A stretch of 14,557 bases of DNA from NCBI GenBank assembly GCA_002751075.1, contig NAOQ01000085.1, positions 80,819 to 95,375 of the forward strand. The letters run 5' to 3'. Shown here in pieces: positions 1-13,368 of the stretch. How positions within the stretch are numbered: the stretch's first letter is position 1; each line of letters begins with the position of its first letter. The notes below the pieces were generated by a model that was not told the DNA's origin, searched no databases, and saw only the letters and a program-made list of their open reading frames with translations. Source of the DNA: Ichthyophonus hoferi (lineage: Eukaryota; Opisthokonta; Ichthyosporea; Ichthyophonida; Ichthyophonidae). Position numbers and translations under genes: made by a program.

Positions 1-344
1 AAAATTACGATGCAAAAAATTAAAAATTAAAAAAAAATTAAATGGAAAAATAAAAATACTAACAATTTTTTTTTTAAATTTTTTTTTTTTTTAATAATAA
101 CAAGAAAAAATTGATAAATTATAAACTGTAAAATATATATTAAATAAAAACGAAACTGGAAAGAAATGTACGATAAGATTTAAACGCCTAAGTCCAAGGC
201 CAAGCGCCATGACCCTATTATCAGCCACTAGATTTAATATTTAATACACTAAGATAGTTCGCGCTCTTTCTAGAACGCACGCCCCTGTGGCTCTGCATAG
301 CTATTTCTGGGTATATTGCGCATGTGAAAAAAGCAAGATTGCGC

Positions 345-369
345 ACGATACGTACGATACGTACGATAG
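345..369. repeat. Short 9-bp tandem repeat (gatacgtac)
   Basis: The unit GATACGTAC occurs twice in succession and begins a third time (GATAGC). Each unit contains the palindrome GTAC. It sits directly before the three-copy intronic repeat. Confidence 0.7.
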
Positions 370-381
370 CCTAATTAATCA

Positions 382-673
382 AGAAATGGAAGAAATAACA
401 CCAATCATAATAACTGGATAGAATATTAAAATGCGCCACACACAAAATGACCTGGCAGGGTATCAGCCTATCGTATGGTGAAAATGGATAAATAACACCA
501 ATAATAATAACTGACTGGAGAGAACAGATTAGAATGCGTTACGTTACACACAAAAAGACTTCCCAGGGCATCAATCTATCTATCGTACGGTGAAGAAATG
601 GAATATCGCCAATCATAATAACTGGACAGAATAAATTAAAATGCGTCCACACAAAAAGCAACCTATCGTGAGT
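382..673. repeat. Three diverged tandem copies of a ~85-112 bp unit in DDX3 intron
   Basis: Copies lie at about 382-478, 479-590 and 591-673. Each runs in the same order: (G)AAATGGA, AATAACACCAATAATAATAACTG or close, an ACAGA/TTA step, AAAATGCG, CACACAAAAAG, a CAGGG(C/T)ATCA block (missing from the third) and CTATCGTA(T/C)GGTGA. The copies differ by substitutions and small indels, so the array is old. No coding frame runs through it. Confidence 0.8.
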
Positions 674-770
674 GAATATTAGGCGATTGTATATACTTAT
701 GTCATATATTCTCTGTGAACATGTATGTGTGCCCTACTATGTCTACCAACCCCTCCTCCACAGTCGTTTA

Positions 771-4641
<3,871 letters not shown>

Positions 4642-4790
4642 AACTACAGTAAGAAGAAGAAGAGGGCCTCACTGAGAAAACACGGTGATACCGTCTTCAA
4701 TATAGAGCTAGTAGGACTAGAATAAGCCGTTAGTAGCTTTACGGGACCTATAGTTAATATCAACCCAGAGCCTCTATGGCCAGGAACACT

Positions 4791-4972
4791 TGTCCAGTTT
4801 CCAGTGCTGGCACTGAGTGACGTCAGTTAGTGACTTTAGGTATAAATAGTGCTTTTTGCCAAAGTAGGTATTAATACTTTTAATACTTTCAACATAAAAG
4901 TTGGATAACCTCTCTTCTCAGGCTCGCAACGTGGTTTAGGAGACTTTTCACATGTTGGTGCCCAAGTGACCA
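4791..4972 (+). promoter_or_regulatory. LTR-like/promoter-like block: CRE, TATA box and a primer-binding-site-like word
   Basis: On the plus strand a perfect CRE palindrome TGACGTCA (4818-4825) is followed by TATAAATA (4841-4848), a normal core-promoter spacing. A TGTCCAG...TTCACA segment (4791-4952) with TG and CA ends is followed four bases later by TGGTGCCCAAGTGACC (4956-4971). That word has the TGG start of a primer-binding site for a tRNA ending GGGCACCA. This suggests the 5' end of an old LTR element. I find no matching partner LTR or target duplication, so it may be only a promoter. Confidence 0.35.
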
Positions 4973-5031
4973 ATAGAAAAGTACATTAAATATACATTAA
5001 AAGAGCATTAATTAATTAGATGGTTGTCAGT

Positions 5032-5096
5032 ATCATCTATTTCAATCCAATCCATCCGAGGTAATCGGAGGTAGATGATTCGACTCCCGAAGAGTC
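5032..5096. other. Two adjacent hairpin-forming inverted repeats
   Basis: ATCATCTA (5032-5039) pairs with TAGATGAT (5072-5079), with an inner CCGA/TCGG pair around GGTAA. Next to it GACTC (5082-5086) pairs with GAGTC (5092-5096) around CCGAA. The function is unknown. They lie between the helicase 5' end and the copia remains. Confidence 0.5.
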
Positions 5097-5239
5097 ATGT
5101 TACGTTACATAGCACCAAAGCACCATTGGTTCCTTATCACAGATCTACGCGAGCCGATACGCAATTGCGCTTCGTTACTAAAGCTACCTGGTTGAGAATG
5201 TTATTAAGATTGCTTACTGATGATGACAAGCAGCTGCAA

Positions 5240-6096
5240 TAGATACCGCTCGCTGTCTCACCCTGTGAGCAGCCGCAGGGTATGTAGTCCCTGATCTTGT
5301 TGTTAATGGCTCATAATGACATTGCTTCCTGGTCTTCTGGATTGGAATGCCTTCAGAGTTGCCCACTTTTTCTTACTGATGCTGGCCTTGATGTTCTTGA
5401 TGTTGGCCATGTAGGTTGTCACTTACGGGCAAATGATGGCGCTTTCTCACTGGCAGTATGCCAATTTGTTTATGATGGAGACCAGCAGATCTTGCAGTCT
5501 TTTTGCTTTAACTTTCTATCTTATTCCAGAGCTGGGTAGTCCTGGGCAAGGTCATACAGAGGTATGCATGGGTCACAGGGGAGGGCATCTTCCAAGTCCT
5601 ACTGGGTAATGTCTTCATAAGAGATGGTGAAATAGTCCATGCTTACTTTTTTTTCCATGCTATTATGGAAATACTTCCTCAAAAAAAAAAAAGTTCTTTC
5701 TTGTTGAGACTCAGTACATTGCCCTGTTTACCACAATCCACCCTAGCTGTAGTAGATCCTAGCCTAAAAGGAAACCAAGTCTCCCTTTGACCAAGAACTT
5801 GTTCTTGATATCAATGTCATCAACTCTGTAAAAGAACTTGGTTCCCATAATTTTATATCTTTTTTTGGTACACATTGTTTGGTCTACATTTTGTGAGGTG
5901 GTATGCTCCCAGTGTGTACATTGGTTGGGGCCATATTATGAATGTGGGCCATTGCATGGAATGCCAAACCCCAGAGTGTTAGCAGCATGTTGGATTGGAT
6001 GAGAGCTATCCTTATCATCCCCATAAATTGACAACCCATCTTCTTGCTCAGGCTTTTACTCAATGTGGCGTGAGGGAGACTAAGAGCATACATTTT
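5240..6096 (-). mobile_element. Outer Ty1/copia fossil (B), downstream part: integrase C-terminal region and linker
   Basis: On the minus strand, 6093-5884 reads like the C-terminal part of a copia integrase: LIQSNMLLTLWGLAFHAMA then NMAPTNVHTG, the pattern ...ML...LW..A...A.Y..N..PT. Further on (about 5850-5560) are stretches such as FFYRV, NKFLVKGRLGFLLG and FEEVFPN that fit the linker between integrase and reverse transcriptase. No reverse transcriptase of this copy is seen; recognisable sequence fades near 5240. Its 5' part continues on the other side of the inner element at 11727. It is broken, with many breaks, and clearly old. Confidence 0.7.
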
Positions 6097-6303
6097 TGTC
6101 CTGATCCAATCTGTAACCTTAATATCTTAATTATGCATATAACTATTTATAAGTAATGTACCTCTAATTAACCAATGAACTTCTGACACTAATTATTTCT
6201 AAGATTGATAATACCAACCAATCAAAGAGAAGTTAGTAACTCGGTAATTCACTCACACAAATTAATATATCATAGCCGCCCATACTAGCTTATTGTAACA
6301 ACA
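6097..6303 (-). repeat. 3' LTR of element A
   Basis: On the minus strand it starts TGTTGTTACAATAAGCTAG at 6303, next to a polypurine tract, and ends GGACA near 6097, 207 bp. Homology to the other LTR weakens at the low-coordinate end, so that border could lie up to about 20 bases further left. Confidence 0.85.
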
Positions 6304-6312
6304 CTCCCCCTA
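6304..6312 (-). other. Polypurine tract of element A
   Basis: On the minus strand, TAGGGGGAG stands directly before the TGTTG start of the 3' LTR. This is the expected site of plus-strand priming in LTR retrotransposons and fixes the LTR border at 6303/6304. Confidence 0.8.
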
Positions 6313-6985
6313 CGTCTCTATATGGGTATATAGAGACATTAACCTTGTTATCCATAGCTAGTAGGGAACAAACCCATATGAACGCCGTAGGGGAAAAAGC
6401 CTTGGTCAAAAGGTCTGTTTTTTGATCAAGGGTGGGAACTTGGTTCATAACCATTACACCATATTGAACGGCAACCTTGGTGTAATAATACTTTACCTGG
6501 ATATGCTTGGTGTTTTGGGTGATCCCATTGTTCTCCATGATGCAGATTGTTGACTTGTTGTCCTCATTCATCTGAACAGGTTTAATGTAAATGTCTAGGC
6601 TTTCCAGGATATTTGCCATCTACACGACTTTGTGTGTTACCATACATAACAATATGTACTCAGCTTCTATGAACGAGGTGACCACGAGGCTCTGGCTATC
6701 GTTCATCTAAGAAACAGGTGAATTTGAGATGAGTATAATGAAACCCAATGTAGATCTTCTCGATTCTACATCCTCTACAAAGTCTGTATCTGTGAAGACA
6801 GTAAACTTAAGAGGCTTACTATGATACACCAAACCATGCTCCTGGGTGGAGTTAAGGTAGGCGATGTTTTGAAGAACCATCTTCCAATATGAGTTAGAAG
6901 GGTTCAAGACAAACCTGCCCAGGAATCCTACTGTAAATGCAATGTCTGGACGGGATGGGTTAACCTGGATATCCATAGTGAGCAT
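6304..6985 (-). pseudogene. Element A: end of reverse transcriptase and RNase H
   Basis: RPDIAFTVGFLGRFVLNPSN, then KFTVFTDTDFVEDVESRRST match the copia pattern RPDI--AV--L-RF--NP and the RNase H start (Y-DADWAGD---R-ST-G). NTKHIQVKYYYTK and DLLTKAF near the end are the typical RNase H tail (S--KHI---YHF-R...DI-TK), followed by the polypurine tract. It is broken. Confidence 0.85.
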
Positions 6986-6989
6986 CTTA

Positions 6990-7750
6990 TTGCCGTCTGG
7001 TAGTCCTTCAGGTTACAACTGTCTGGATCAGCTTGATCCAGAGCTGCTATTTAACCAGGTAGTATCAGTGGCATAGTTAACCTTGCATTAGCCATAATGT
7101 ACTCGAAAATAATTTCTTTCACATACCCCTTTTGGGATATGTAAATAAAACCATTCGCATCCCTCTTGTTCTGATATCCCAGGTACTCTGAAGAAAAGCC
7201 CATACTCTTCATATCAAAGGTCTACTTCATTCTGCCGATATTGTTAATTACATCTTTGTTATCAGAGACCCTCAACATATTGTTAACGTATACATATATT
7301 CATATATTGTTATAAAAAAATGGCATACCTTATGAGGTAAATAAACAAGGGTTAGCGTCTGTGGGGAACAAGTGCTCCCCCACTAGGAAAGCTGCTATTG
7401 TCTGCTGCCAGATTAAAGCCAACTGCTTAAGACCATAAAGTAATCTCTGCACCTTACACACACCATTGGGGAAGTTGGGGTCCAGGAATCTATCCAGTTA
7501 AAGCATATATTTGTTCTCTTTTAGCTTACCATTGAGATAAGCACCAACTATATCAAGTTGGACCATCTCCAGGTTCCGTGCAGCAGCTATAGCCAAGAGG
7601 GCTTTGATCATTGTCAGCAAGCAGACTGGGGACTCAATGTCAAAACAATTCATGTGGGGACGTTGATAGTTCCTCATAACTATAAGGTGGGCCTTGTACT
7701 TTTTGGCGACCCCTTGACTATTCCTTTTTATAGTGAAAACCCACATTGGC
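6990..7750 (-). pseudogene. Element A: reverse transcriptase
   Basis: WVFTIKRNSQGVAKKYKAHL and EMVQLDIVGAYLNGKLKE match the copia reverse transcriptase fingers/palm (WVF-IK---G---RYKARLV ... QLDV-TAFL-G-L-E-IYM). Further down (about 7250-7110) a FDMKSMG...LGYQ segment and SQKGYVKEI fit the palm end and thumb. It is broken. Confidence 0.85.
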
Positions 7751-7759
7751 CTTAGGATG

Positions 7760-8600
7760 GGCTAGTTCTTGACTTTCTCTACTAAGGTTTATAAGGAGTT
7801 GTCTCATAGTACTTTCATTTCCGTCTGCATGGCCTTCTTCCTTTTGGCCATTCGAGACTTCATAGTGGACGAAACAGACTTGGGTGTATTAATGCCGCTC
7901 ATGTTGGGTAAAGATATGACATGCAAAGCAGGGTTTGTTGATTGGTCTATGTTATATTGAAAACCTGAACGGGTGACAGAAGGAGCATACTTTGAAATTG
8001 AAGTATTCCAGTTGGGAATGGGTATTTCAGACTTCCCCTCAAATGGTAAACACTCTTGAGAATGCTCACGGTCGTTGTTTGTAGTATGAAGAAACAGCAT
8101 GTCTTCCTGGGTGCTGGCTGTCCTACTGTCATAGTTTCACTAATCTCCCCCCAAGTTGTTGATATGTTGATTAGTTTCATTCCATTGGAAAATATATCCA
8201 TTATAATCCTTGAGCTCCGAGTCTGTGAATACCCAGTTGTTCTGGTTGAAGGTCCAGATATTTGTTTAGCCCTTTTCGTCTGCTGTTGAGGCCTTCAGTG
8301 TGAACGTTGGCTCCGGGTTTGTACTCTCGTATAGGGAAAAGATGTTCATAGAGAATTTTATGTCTTTACTAATAACTATTTTGCAGGTCTTTCTGTCCAG
8401 AAGTCGATATGCCTTTTGTGGATTGGTAGCCCACAAATACCGCCTCTCTTGGGCTTGGCAAGATCTTGTCCTTCACCATTGTCTTATAGAAACACTTGCA
8501 TCTGAAAGCTCTCAAACGGCTAGTAGGAGTAGTGGATTTATGCCAGAGGTTCCATGGTAGATCTATCTTCTTTATGCTGTAGGAAGAAAGTACGTTAAGC
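7760..8600 (-). pseudogene. Element A: integrase-to-reverse-transcriptase linker
   Basis: KILPSPREAVFVGYQSTKGI (near 8470-8400) is the hallmark KL-PRA---VFVGY---TKGY segment that follows the copia integrase. Below it is the poorly conserved linker, in which I see only general copia-like composition up to the reverse transcriptase start near 7750. It is broken. Confidence 0.65.
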
Positions 8601-8982
8601 ATGAAAGCTGCTGCTCTCACAACCTCATCTTAATATCTACCCAATAGACTGCTTTCTATCAGAGTATACATATCATAGTTAACAATGCCTAGTTAAGACG
8701 TTCATTAATTTCATTTTGCTAGGGGTGGTATGGCACTGCCATTTAGTAAAGGATGCTGTTTCTCCTCAGATACTGATCAAATTCCAAGTTGGCATATTCA
8801 GATTCAGTATCTGTTATTAACGTTGACAGAGTGTTACTATACTTACTCTTGACATCAATTAAGTATTTCTTGAAACACTTGAATGTTTCCAACTTCTTCT
8901 TAAGGAGGAAAACTGTCACAAAATGAGAATCCTTATCTGTAAAGATACAAAGGTATTTGTACCCAAAGTTGGACTCCTTCAA
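8600..8982 (-). pseudogene. Element A: integrase core
   Basis: GYKYLCIFTDKDSHFVTVF and the following KKKLETFKCFKKYL match the rve integrase core pattern (G-KY---F-DD-SR---V--LK-K-E----F). LITDTESEYANLEFDQYL matches the LR-DNG-EY----F---L stretch with the catalytic-site pattern. NLWHKSTTPTSRLRAFRCKC near 8550 is the end of the domain (LW----P----LR-FGC). It is broken. Confidence 0.8.
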
Positions 8983-9036
8983 TAGTCCAGCTAAGTCCGA
9001 ATGTATCTATTAAAGTACCCTGGTTGCTTTGTCTGT

Positions 9037-9938
9037 TCATTCTTGAAACGGAATGGTTTTTGCCTTTAATTTATTGCAGGCCTCACAGTCTGGAATATCT
9101 GAACCTTCAACTTTGGTATTGTAGAGTGACACAGCTCTCGAAATAGCTCCTGCACTTGGGTGCATAAATATTAAATGTAAAACCTGATATGTAATTAATG
9201 CCATATTAGTTATCTTGGTGATTGTCTTCTTCTTGTCAGTTGGGGCTCTCTTAGGAGTTGATTCTTTGACAACAGTCAAGTCCTCCTTTTAATTAGGCCT
9301 TTCTGGGATTCTCACATTGGCCTGCTTTCAAAGCAATCTTTGCATTCAAAGCCAGGCCCCGATCTTTTGGCATTTGCGATAATCTAATGATGCTTGTATT
9401 TAGATGGTATACATAGTTATTAATAACATTTTCTTGAAAAACTACCTTGTTGTTGCAAAAACGTATGCATAATTGTTCTTGAGCGTTGTTTTCATTCCTT
9501 TTCCTCTTAAGGAGTTCAAAGAAAAAAATCAATTTTAAGATCAGGGACATATAACGCATTTTTCAGTATGACAGTACGTGCCTGACTACCTACCCTGATA
9601 AGTAAAAGGATCTTACCTGATTCTAGGGCTTGACTGATCTTGTCATTCCCCCATTTGATGTTGGAGATGTCAGATGACAAATTGATGAAATATTCTCAAC
9701 AGAAATGCAAATATCTTGAAGATCCACTATTTATAACTAAAGCCTCTTGTTTCTTTGCTATAGTAAATGATATGGTATTAGTGTACACTGTGGTTACATA
9801 GGATACATCATCTTTGGTAAAGTAGGACTGTTCATTCTTCTTCTTGTTAAACTTTCCTTTTGATTTTCCTGGCTTGTGTTGTCTTTTTGGCTTCTCCCTG
9901 CTTCTGTCTTTCTTAGCAATTATTGTAAACTTAATCAT
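9037..9938 (-). pseudogene. Element A: protease and GAG-pre-integrase region
   Basis: A basic K/R-rich stretch (KPGKSKGKFNKKK) leads into ALVINSGSSRYLHF, which fits the aspartic protease active-site neighbourhood of copia elements (typically W-LDSGA--H). Lower down, DCEACNKLKAKTIPF with a preceding LIFMHPSAG fits the GAG-pre-integrase zinc-binding region (LWH-R-GH...C--C---K---PF). The reading is split over frames. It is broken. Confidence 0.65.
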
Positions 9939-9939
9939 T

Positions 9940-11256
9940 CACTTTACCACGGGGTATTGTTTCATCTTGTGTGGACCTTGACACATATCACACATAATGA
10001 TTTGAGTAGTATATCTAACTTTTGGCTTTGATGCAATCAACCTCATAGTCTGTGTGGTAGGGAGAAAAGTACTCTGCTTATAAATGAACCTTATCCTCAA
10101 ACGTCGAAAACTCAACTACTTGTTGAAGAGTCCCTCTTCCAGAATGTGTTGTAACAAATTTCTTAATGTCCCGTCGTAGGTGCCTTGTTTCTGACAAAGT
10201 TTCTACTGCTTTCACAAGCAGTTGATTATCCTTTAACATTAAATCCAATTCTGCCAGTCAGTCGTTGAGTTCCTGCATACGTCCCAAAAACAGGCTTTCC
10301 ATCCTGTTGGGCTGGGGACTTAGAGTGGTAGAGCTCCATTAGGTGTTGAAACACTGGAAGTTGCTTGCTGTTGAATTTCACTTTCACCTGCATCCAGATG
10401 GTACAGGAAAATTGAAGGATTTTCTATCCTGATATTGTATGCTGTACCGACGCAATTAATAGTTGGAGGTAGAACCTCGCCATGGCCTCTGCTGGCATAA
10501 AAATATCTGGGTGTAAGAGCTCAGCCTTTGTTGAAGGAATACGTAGAGTATTTAGACAACCAGAGACTGACATATAGGTAATAATGATTTTCGACCATTC
10601 TGTACACAATAGCGTTCCCTCTTCGCCTCTGTGTAAAGCATGCTTCTCTTGTATCATTGGGGCTGATTGCGTTCTGAATTCTTGGTTATTTGAAATGGTC
10701 TCCCCCTGTATTGGTGCAGACACACTTGCTGTATATGAGTTGAAAGGAGGTTGAGATCTAGGTTTTTTTGGAGCCGGCTGTTGTGCAGGCTGGGGTACTG
10801 TATTATCATAGGTTGAGAAAACAGGTGCAGCCTCAGTGCAGCTTTTGAAACATTAGAAACGGCGCTAGAGCACTGAAATTTTGCAACTCTGTCAGAGGTC
10901 TCTTCATTGATCTTGTTTAAGTCTTCGGATTCTGAATAAGAAGATAATATCAATTCCTCTGAGCTTGATGAGGAAGACTGTGGTCCTGGAATAGAGTTCG
11001 GAGGAATTGGAACAAACCTTTTGGTGGTTGCTGCTTGGAACGACGGAGAGTTGCCGTCCATAGAATCAGATGAAGGGATGTTGACCTTCTGTTTCTTACT
11101 CACGCAAATAGACCATTCAGTGAATCTAGGAGTCAAGCAAGAGTATATGTCGTTTTTGTGGAGTTGGGTTTCAGTAATGACTTGGCCTTGGACATTCTGA
11201 GATACGCAAAATATGTTGAGCTTATAACATAAGTTTTTTTTTAAATTTCCGGTCAT
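9940..11256 (-). pseudogene. Element A: gag-like region
   Basis: The segment between the 5' LTR and the protease is the gag position. It contains a Ser/Glu-rich low-complexity stretch (SSSSSSEELILSSYSESED, near 10960-10910) and further down a CDMCQGPHKMK segment near 9990-9960 that resembles a CCHC zinc knuckle, the RNA-binding motif at the end of gag. The rest is too divergent to assign. It is broken. Confidence 0.55.
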
Positions 11257-11530
11257 TGTATGGGACCTAAGTAGGCGTTATATAGTTTCCGCTATTATTA
11301 CTGACCTGCCAGTAATTTAATAAGATTACATAATGGGGAATAAACCTAAAGTACAATATACTTAATAAAGTAACATTGTGTTTTGGGAATGTACCTACGA
11401 GAACAATAAAAACCCTGCAAGTTACCCAAGATAAAGTCCCAGTTACTAAGTATCTATATACTTATGTAGCAATCATGACTGCAACATTCCTAAATAAAAA
11501 CCCTTGTTATTTATTAGGAGCGTCTATTCC

Positions 11531-11726
11531 TGTCCCAATCTAATCTATAACCCTTAATCTCAATCTTAGTTTTGCATTGAAGTTATGTACCGCTAATTAC
11601 CCAATGAACTTCTGACACCACTTAATTCTAAGATCGATCATGCTAACCAATCAAAGAGAGGTTAGTATCTTAATTCTCACACAATAATTAATCTATCATA
11701 GCCCATACTAGCTTATTGTAACAACA
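11531..11726 (-). repeat. 5' LTR of element A
   Basis: On the minus strand it starts TGTTGTTACAATAAGCTAG at 11726 and ends GGACA at about 11531, 196 bp. It matches the other LTR along its whole length, with the shared block CAATGAACTTCTGACAC and the shared 5' end. I did not recognise a standard primer-binding site just inside. Confidence 0.85.
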
Positions 11727-12370
11727 ATATGTTTGTTCCCCTGGGCATGTGGATTTTTTTGTTTTCGACAGAAAAGGAATACAGATAATCTTTGATGCAG
11801 CACAGGGATCACACATAAAATTATTTGTGTTAGAAATAGGCTTGCCATAGTTGTTCAGGGCTCTATGTAATCAGTCCTGTTCAGAATGCATAAACCTATT
11901 ATGCCAAAGTGTATGTGGAATGACTGCAAATACCATAATTGGAGCCTTTGAGTAGTCCACATGGTTGAACCATGCTGCCAGGCAGGTAGCTCTGGTGACG
12001 TCATAATCGAGTACCCTGCTGAATAGGGCATCTAACAAGTTGGCATCTAAGAAAAAACGCTTATAGCCAATGTCCGTGGTTGTCAAAATCTCCTGATCAC
12101 CCTTATTAATTTTAGCACGTTCATGAATCATTGTGTTTTATTGTAATTGTCATTTTCTATTGTAATGTTCATTTTTCCATTGGCACGTGAATACGATAAT
12201 GAGTGTTTAGATCTCTTGCCCTTACAGGAGTCACAGAACTGTTTACTAACATTAGATAGTAATAGTAGCTATTATTTACATTGCAATATAGCACCTCTTA
12301 CTGATTGGTCTTATTGTGAAATAACTACATTAGCACCTAAATGCATCAAAGCGTCAATACCCCTCTAAAT
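11727..12370 (-). mobile_element. Outer Ty1/copia fossil (B), upstream part: protease to GAG-pre-integrase
   Basis: On the minus strand, FCDSCKGKRSKHSLSY (near 12240-12190) is followed by a longer open stretch at 12131-11871 ending HTLWHNRFMH, the LWH-R-GH start of a GAG-pre-integrase domain. Then comes MCDPCAASKI (near 11805), its C--C---K part. The match breaks off at the LTR of element A and resumes at 6096 with the end of integrase, in the same orientation. No 5' LTR of this copy was recognised to the right. It is broken and old. Confidence 0.7.
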
Positions 12371-12646
12371 TAGAACAGAGTTTTGATTACTACAGTTAGT
12401 TGCTCTGAGAGTTTATGTACACGTCCTCTCTGGGACCTCTACCACTTTAACCAAGTATTAAGGATCGATCAAATTAATTAGCTATTACTACCGCTAGCCC
12501 ATCAAGAACAATTACTATACAACACCTAATTGGCATCCCCGAAGCCTTTGGGAAAGTCAGTAGACTTGCCACAGATAGCTATTAAAATTAACCAGGAAAT
12601 AATTTGCGCATACAATATGATACATTAAAAAGTTGTTTCTAATTTT
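12371..12646. other. Unassigned stretch right of the copia remains
   Basis: Mixed-composition sequence, possibly the worn 5' part of the outer copia element. I recognise no domain, LTR or RNA gene in it. Confidence 0.4.
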
Positions 12647-12909
12647 CACCTGCCCCCTCAAAATAGTTCAATTTACAATGTGAATAATAGTAAACTAAAA
12701 CAACTGATAATTTTTCTTTGTTATTATTTATGATTACTATGTACACTTTGTTAATTAATAATATTTTTTTAAACATGTAGATGAACTGAATAGTTCTTGA
12801 GTAATGGTCAAATTGCAATTTAGACCAGTGTAGAAAGAGCGTCTATTTCAATTGTTGCAACTTTTGAAATTGAAGATTTTTTTTGACTATGTTTTGAGGG
12901 GCCGGGGTG
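12647..12909. repeat. 263-bp segment with imperfect terminal inverted repeats (MITE-like)
   Basis: The left end CACCTGCCCCCTCAAAATAGT (12647-12667) is matched in reverse complement by the right end 12886-12909, with about 20 of 24 aligned positions agreeing. The ends are C-rich while the inside is very AT-rich and has no coding frame, typical of a small non-autonomous DNA transposon. I find no clear target duplication. The right end overlaps another 8-bp inverted pair, TTGACTAT (12883-12890) and ATAGTCAA (12918-12925). Confidence 0.5.
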
Positions 12910-12925
12910 AGGGGGATATAGTCAA

Positions 12926-13098
12926 TTAATGCCATTGAATATGCACATATTCTCTTGGATATCTACAGGTATGTCTGACGTACAAAGCTTTATAGATTGT
13001 ATATAGACAAGTTGGACAGCCAGATTGACCATATTTAACCATTGAATTGTTTAAAACTATTACAGGGTATGAATTAGCAGAGGTGACATAGATAATCT
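12926..13098 (-). CDS. Doubtful terminal exon of an unknown small gene
   Basis: An open stretch reads EIIYVTSANSYPVIVLNNSM, then a Cys-containing part with SGCPTCLYTIYKALYVRHTC, stopping at 12928-12926. Acceptor GTGCAG at 13104-13099 would join it in phase 1 to the candidate exon at 13369-13428. I recognise no family. The frame is only 57 codons and the DNA is AT-rich, so chance is a fair explanation. An alternative acceptor TTTTTAG (13122-13116) has a better pyrimidine tract but does not keep the phase of the candidate exon upstream. Confidence 0.2.
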
Positions 13099-13368
13099 CT
13101 GCACCATTCAAAGGGCTAAAAACAAATTAAACATGCATTAATGTTTCAAAGTGATGATACTTGATAGCTGCCTAATAAGAATTGGAGAGTCATTTAAAGT
13201 ATGTCTTTTGTTTAAAGCAAACAAGATGTAGTTTAAAATACTAAAATTATTACCAAGCCAAGTAATGCTGATGAGATCTTTTTCAATGTCACAAATAAAA
13301 TAAATTAAGAGTTTAAAGCTACATCTTAACCAAAGACATGTGAGAGAAATACAAAAGAATGTGTTTAC

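Larger units (their letters stand above)
4644..5240 (-). promoter_or_regulatory. 5' region of DDX3 (5'UTR intron/promoter area), boundaries not resolved
   Basis: The acceptor just before the start codon implies a transcribed region upstream of 4645 on the minus strand. Candidate donors (minus strand) include GTGAGA near 5259 and GTAAGC near 5217, but none is decisive. The area holds an LTR-like block and hairpins listed separately. I see no protein-coding frame in it. Confidence 0.35.
6097..11726 (-). mobile_element. Inner Ty1/copia LTR retrotransposon fossil (A), full-length layout
   Basis: About 5.6 kb with two LTRs (TGTTGTTACA...GGACA), a polypurine tract beside the 3' LTR, and domains in copia order on the minus strand: gag, protease, GAG-pre-integrase, integrase core, linker, reverse transcriptase, RNase H. 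Integrase before reverse transcriptase marks it as Ty1/copia (Pseudoviridae), not Ty3/gypsy. The coding region is scattered over several frames and broken many times. The two LTRs agree at roughly three-quarters to four-fifths of aligned positions by eye. Both facts point to an old insertion. It lies inside another copia element in the same orientation. No clean target duplication was found, and the outer edge at 6097 is uncertain by some bases. Confidence 0.85.

Noticed and set aside
4686-5035. TGATAC ... GTATCA as possible ends of a 350-bp LTR
   Set aside because: The flanking bases (CACGG and TCTAT) show no target duplication, and the inverted match is only six bases.
5297-5539. Plus-strand open frame of 80 codons
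   Set aside because: It lies antisense to the outer copia remains and resembles no protein; its openness is likely a reflection of the minus-strand coding ancestry.
7558-8560. Several plus-strand open frames
   Set aside because: All are opposite to readable copia integrase/reverse transcriptase sequence on the minus strand.
12147-12368. Plus-strand open frame of 73 codons
   Set aside because: It overlaps the minus-strand copia segment with FCDSCKGK and shows no family signature.
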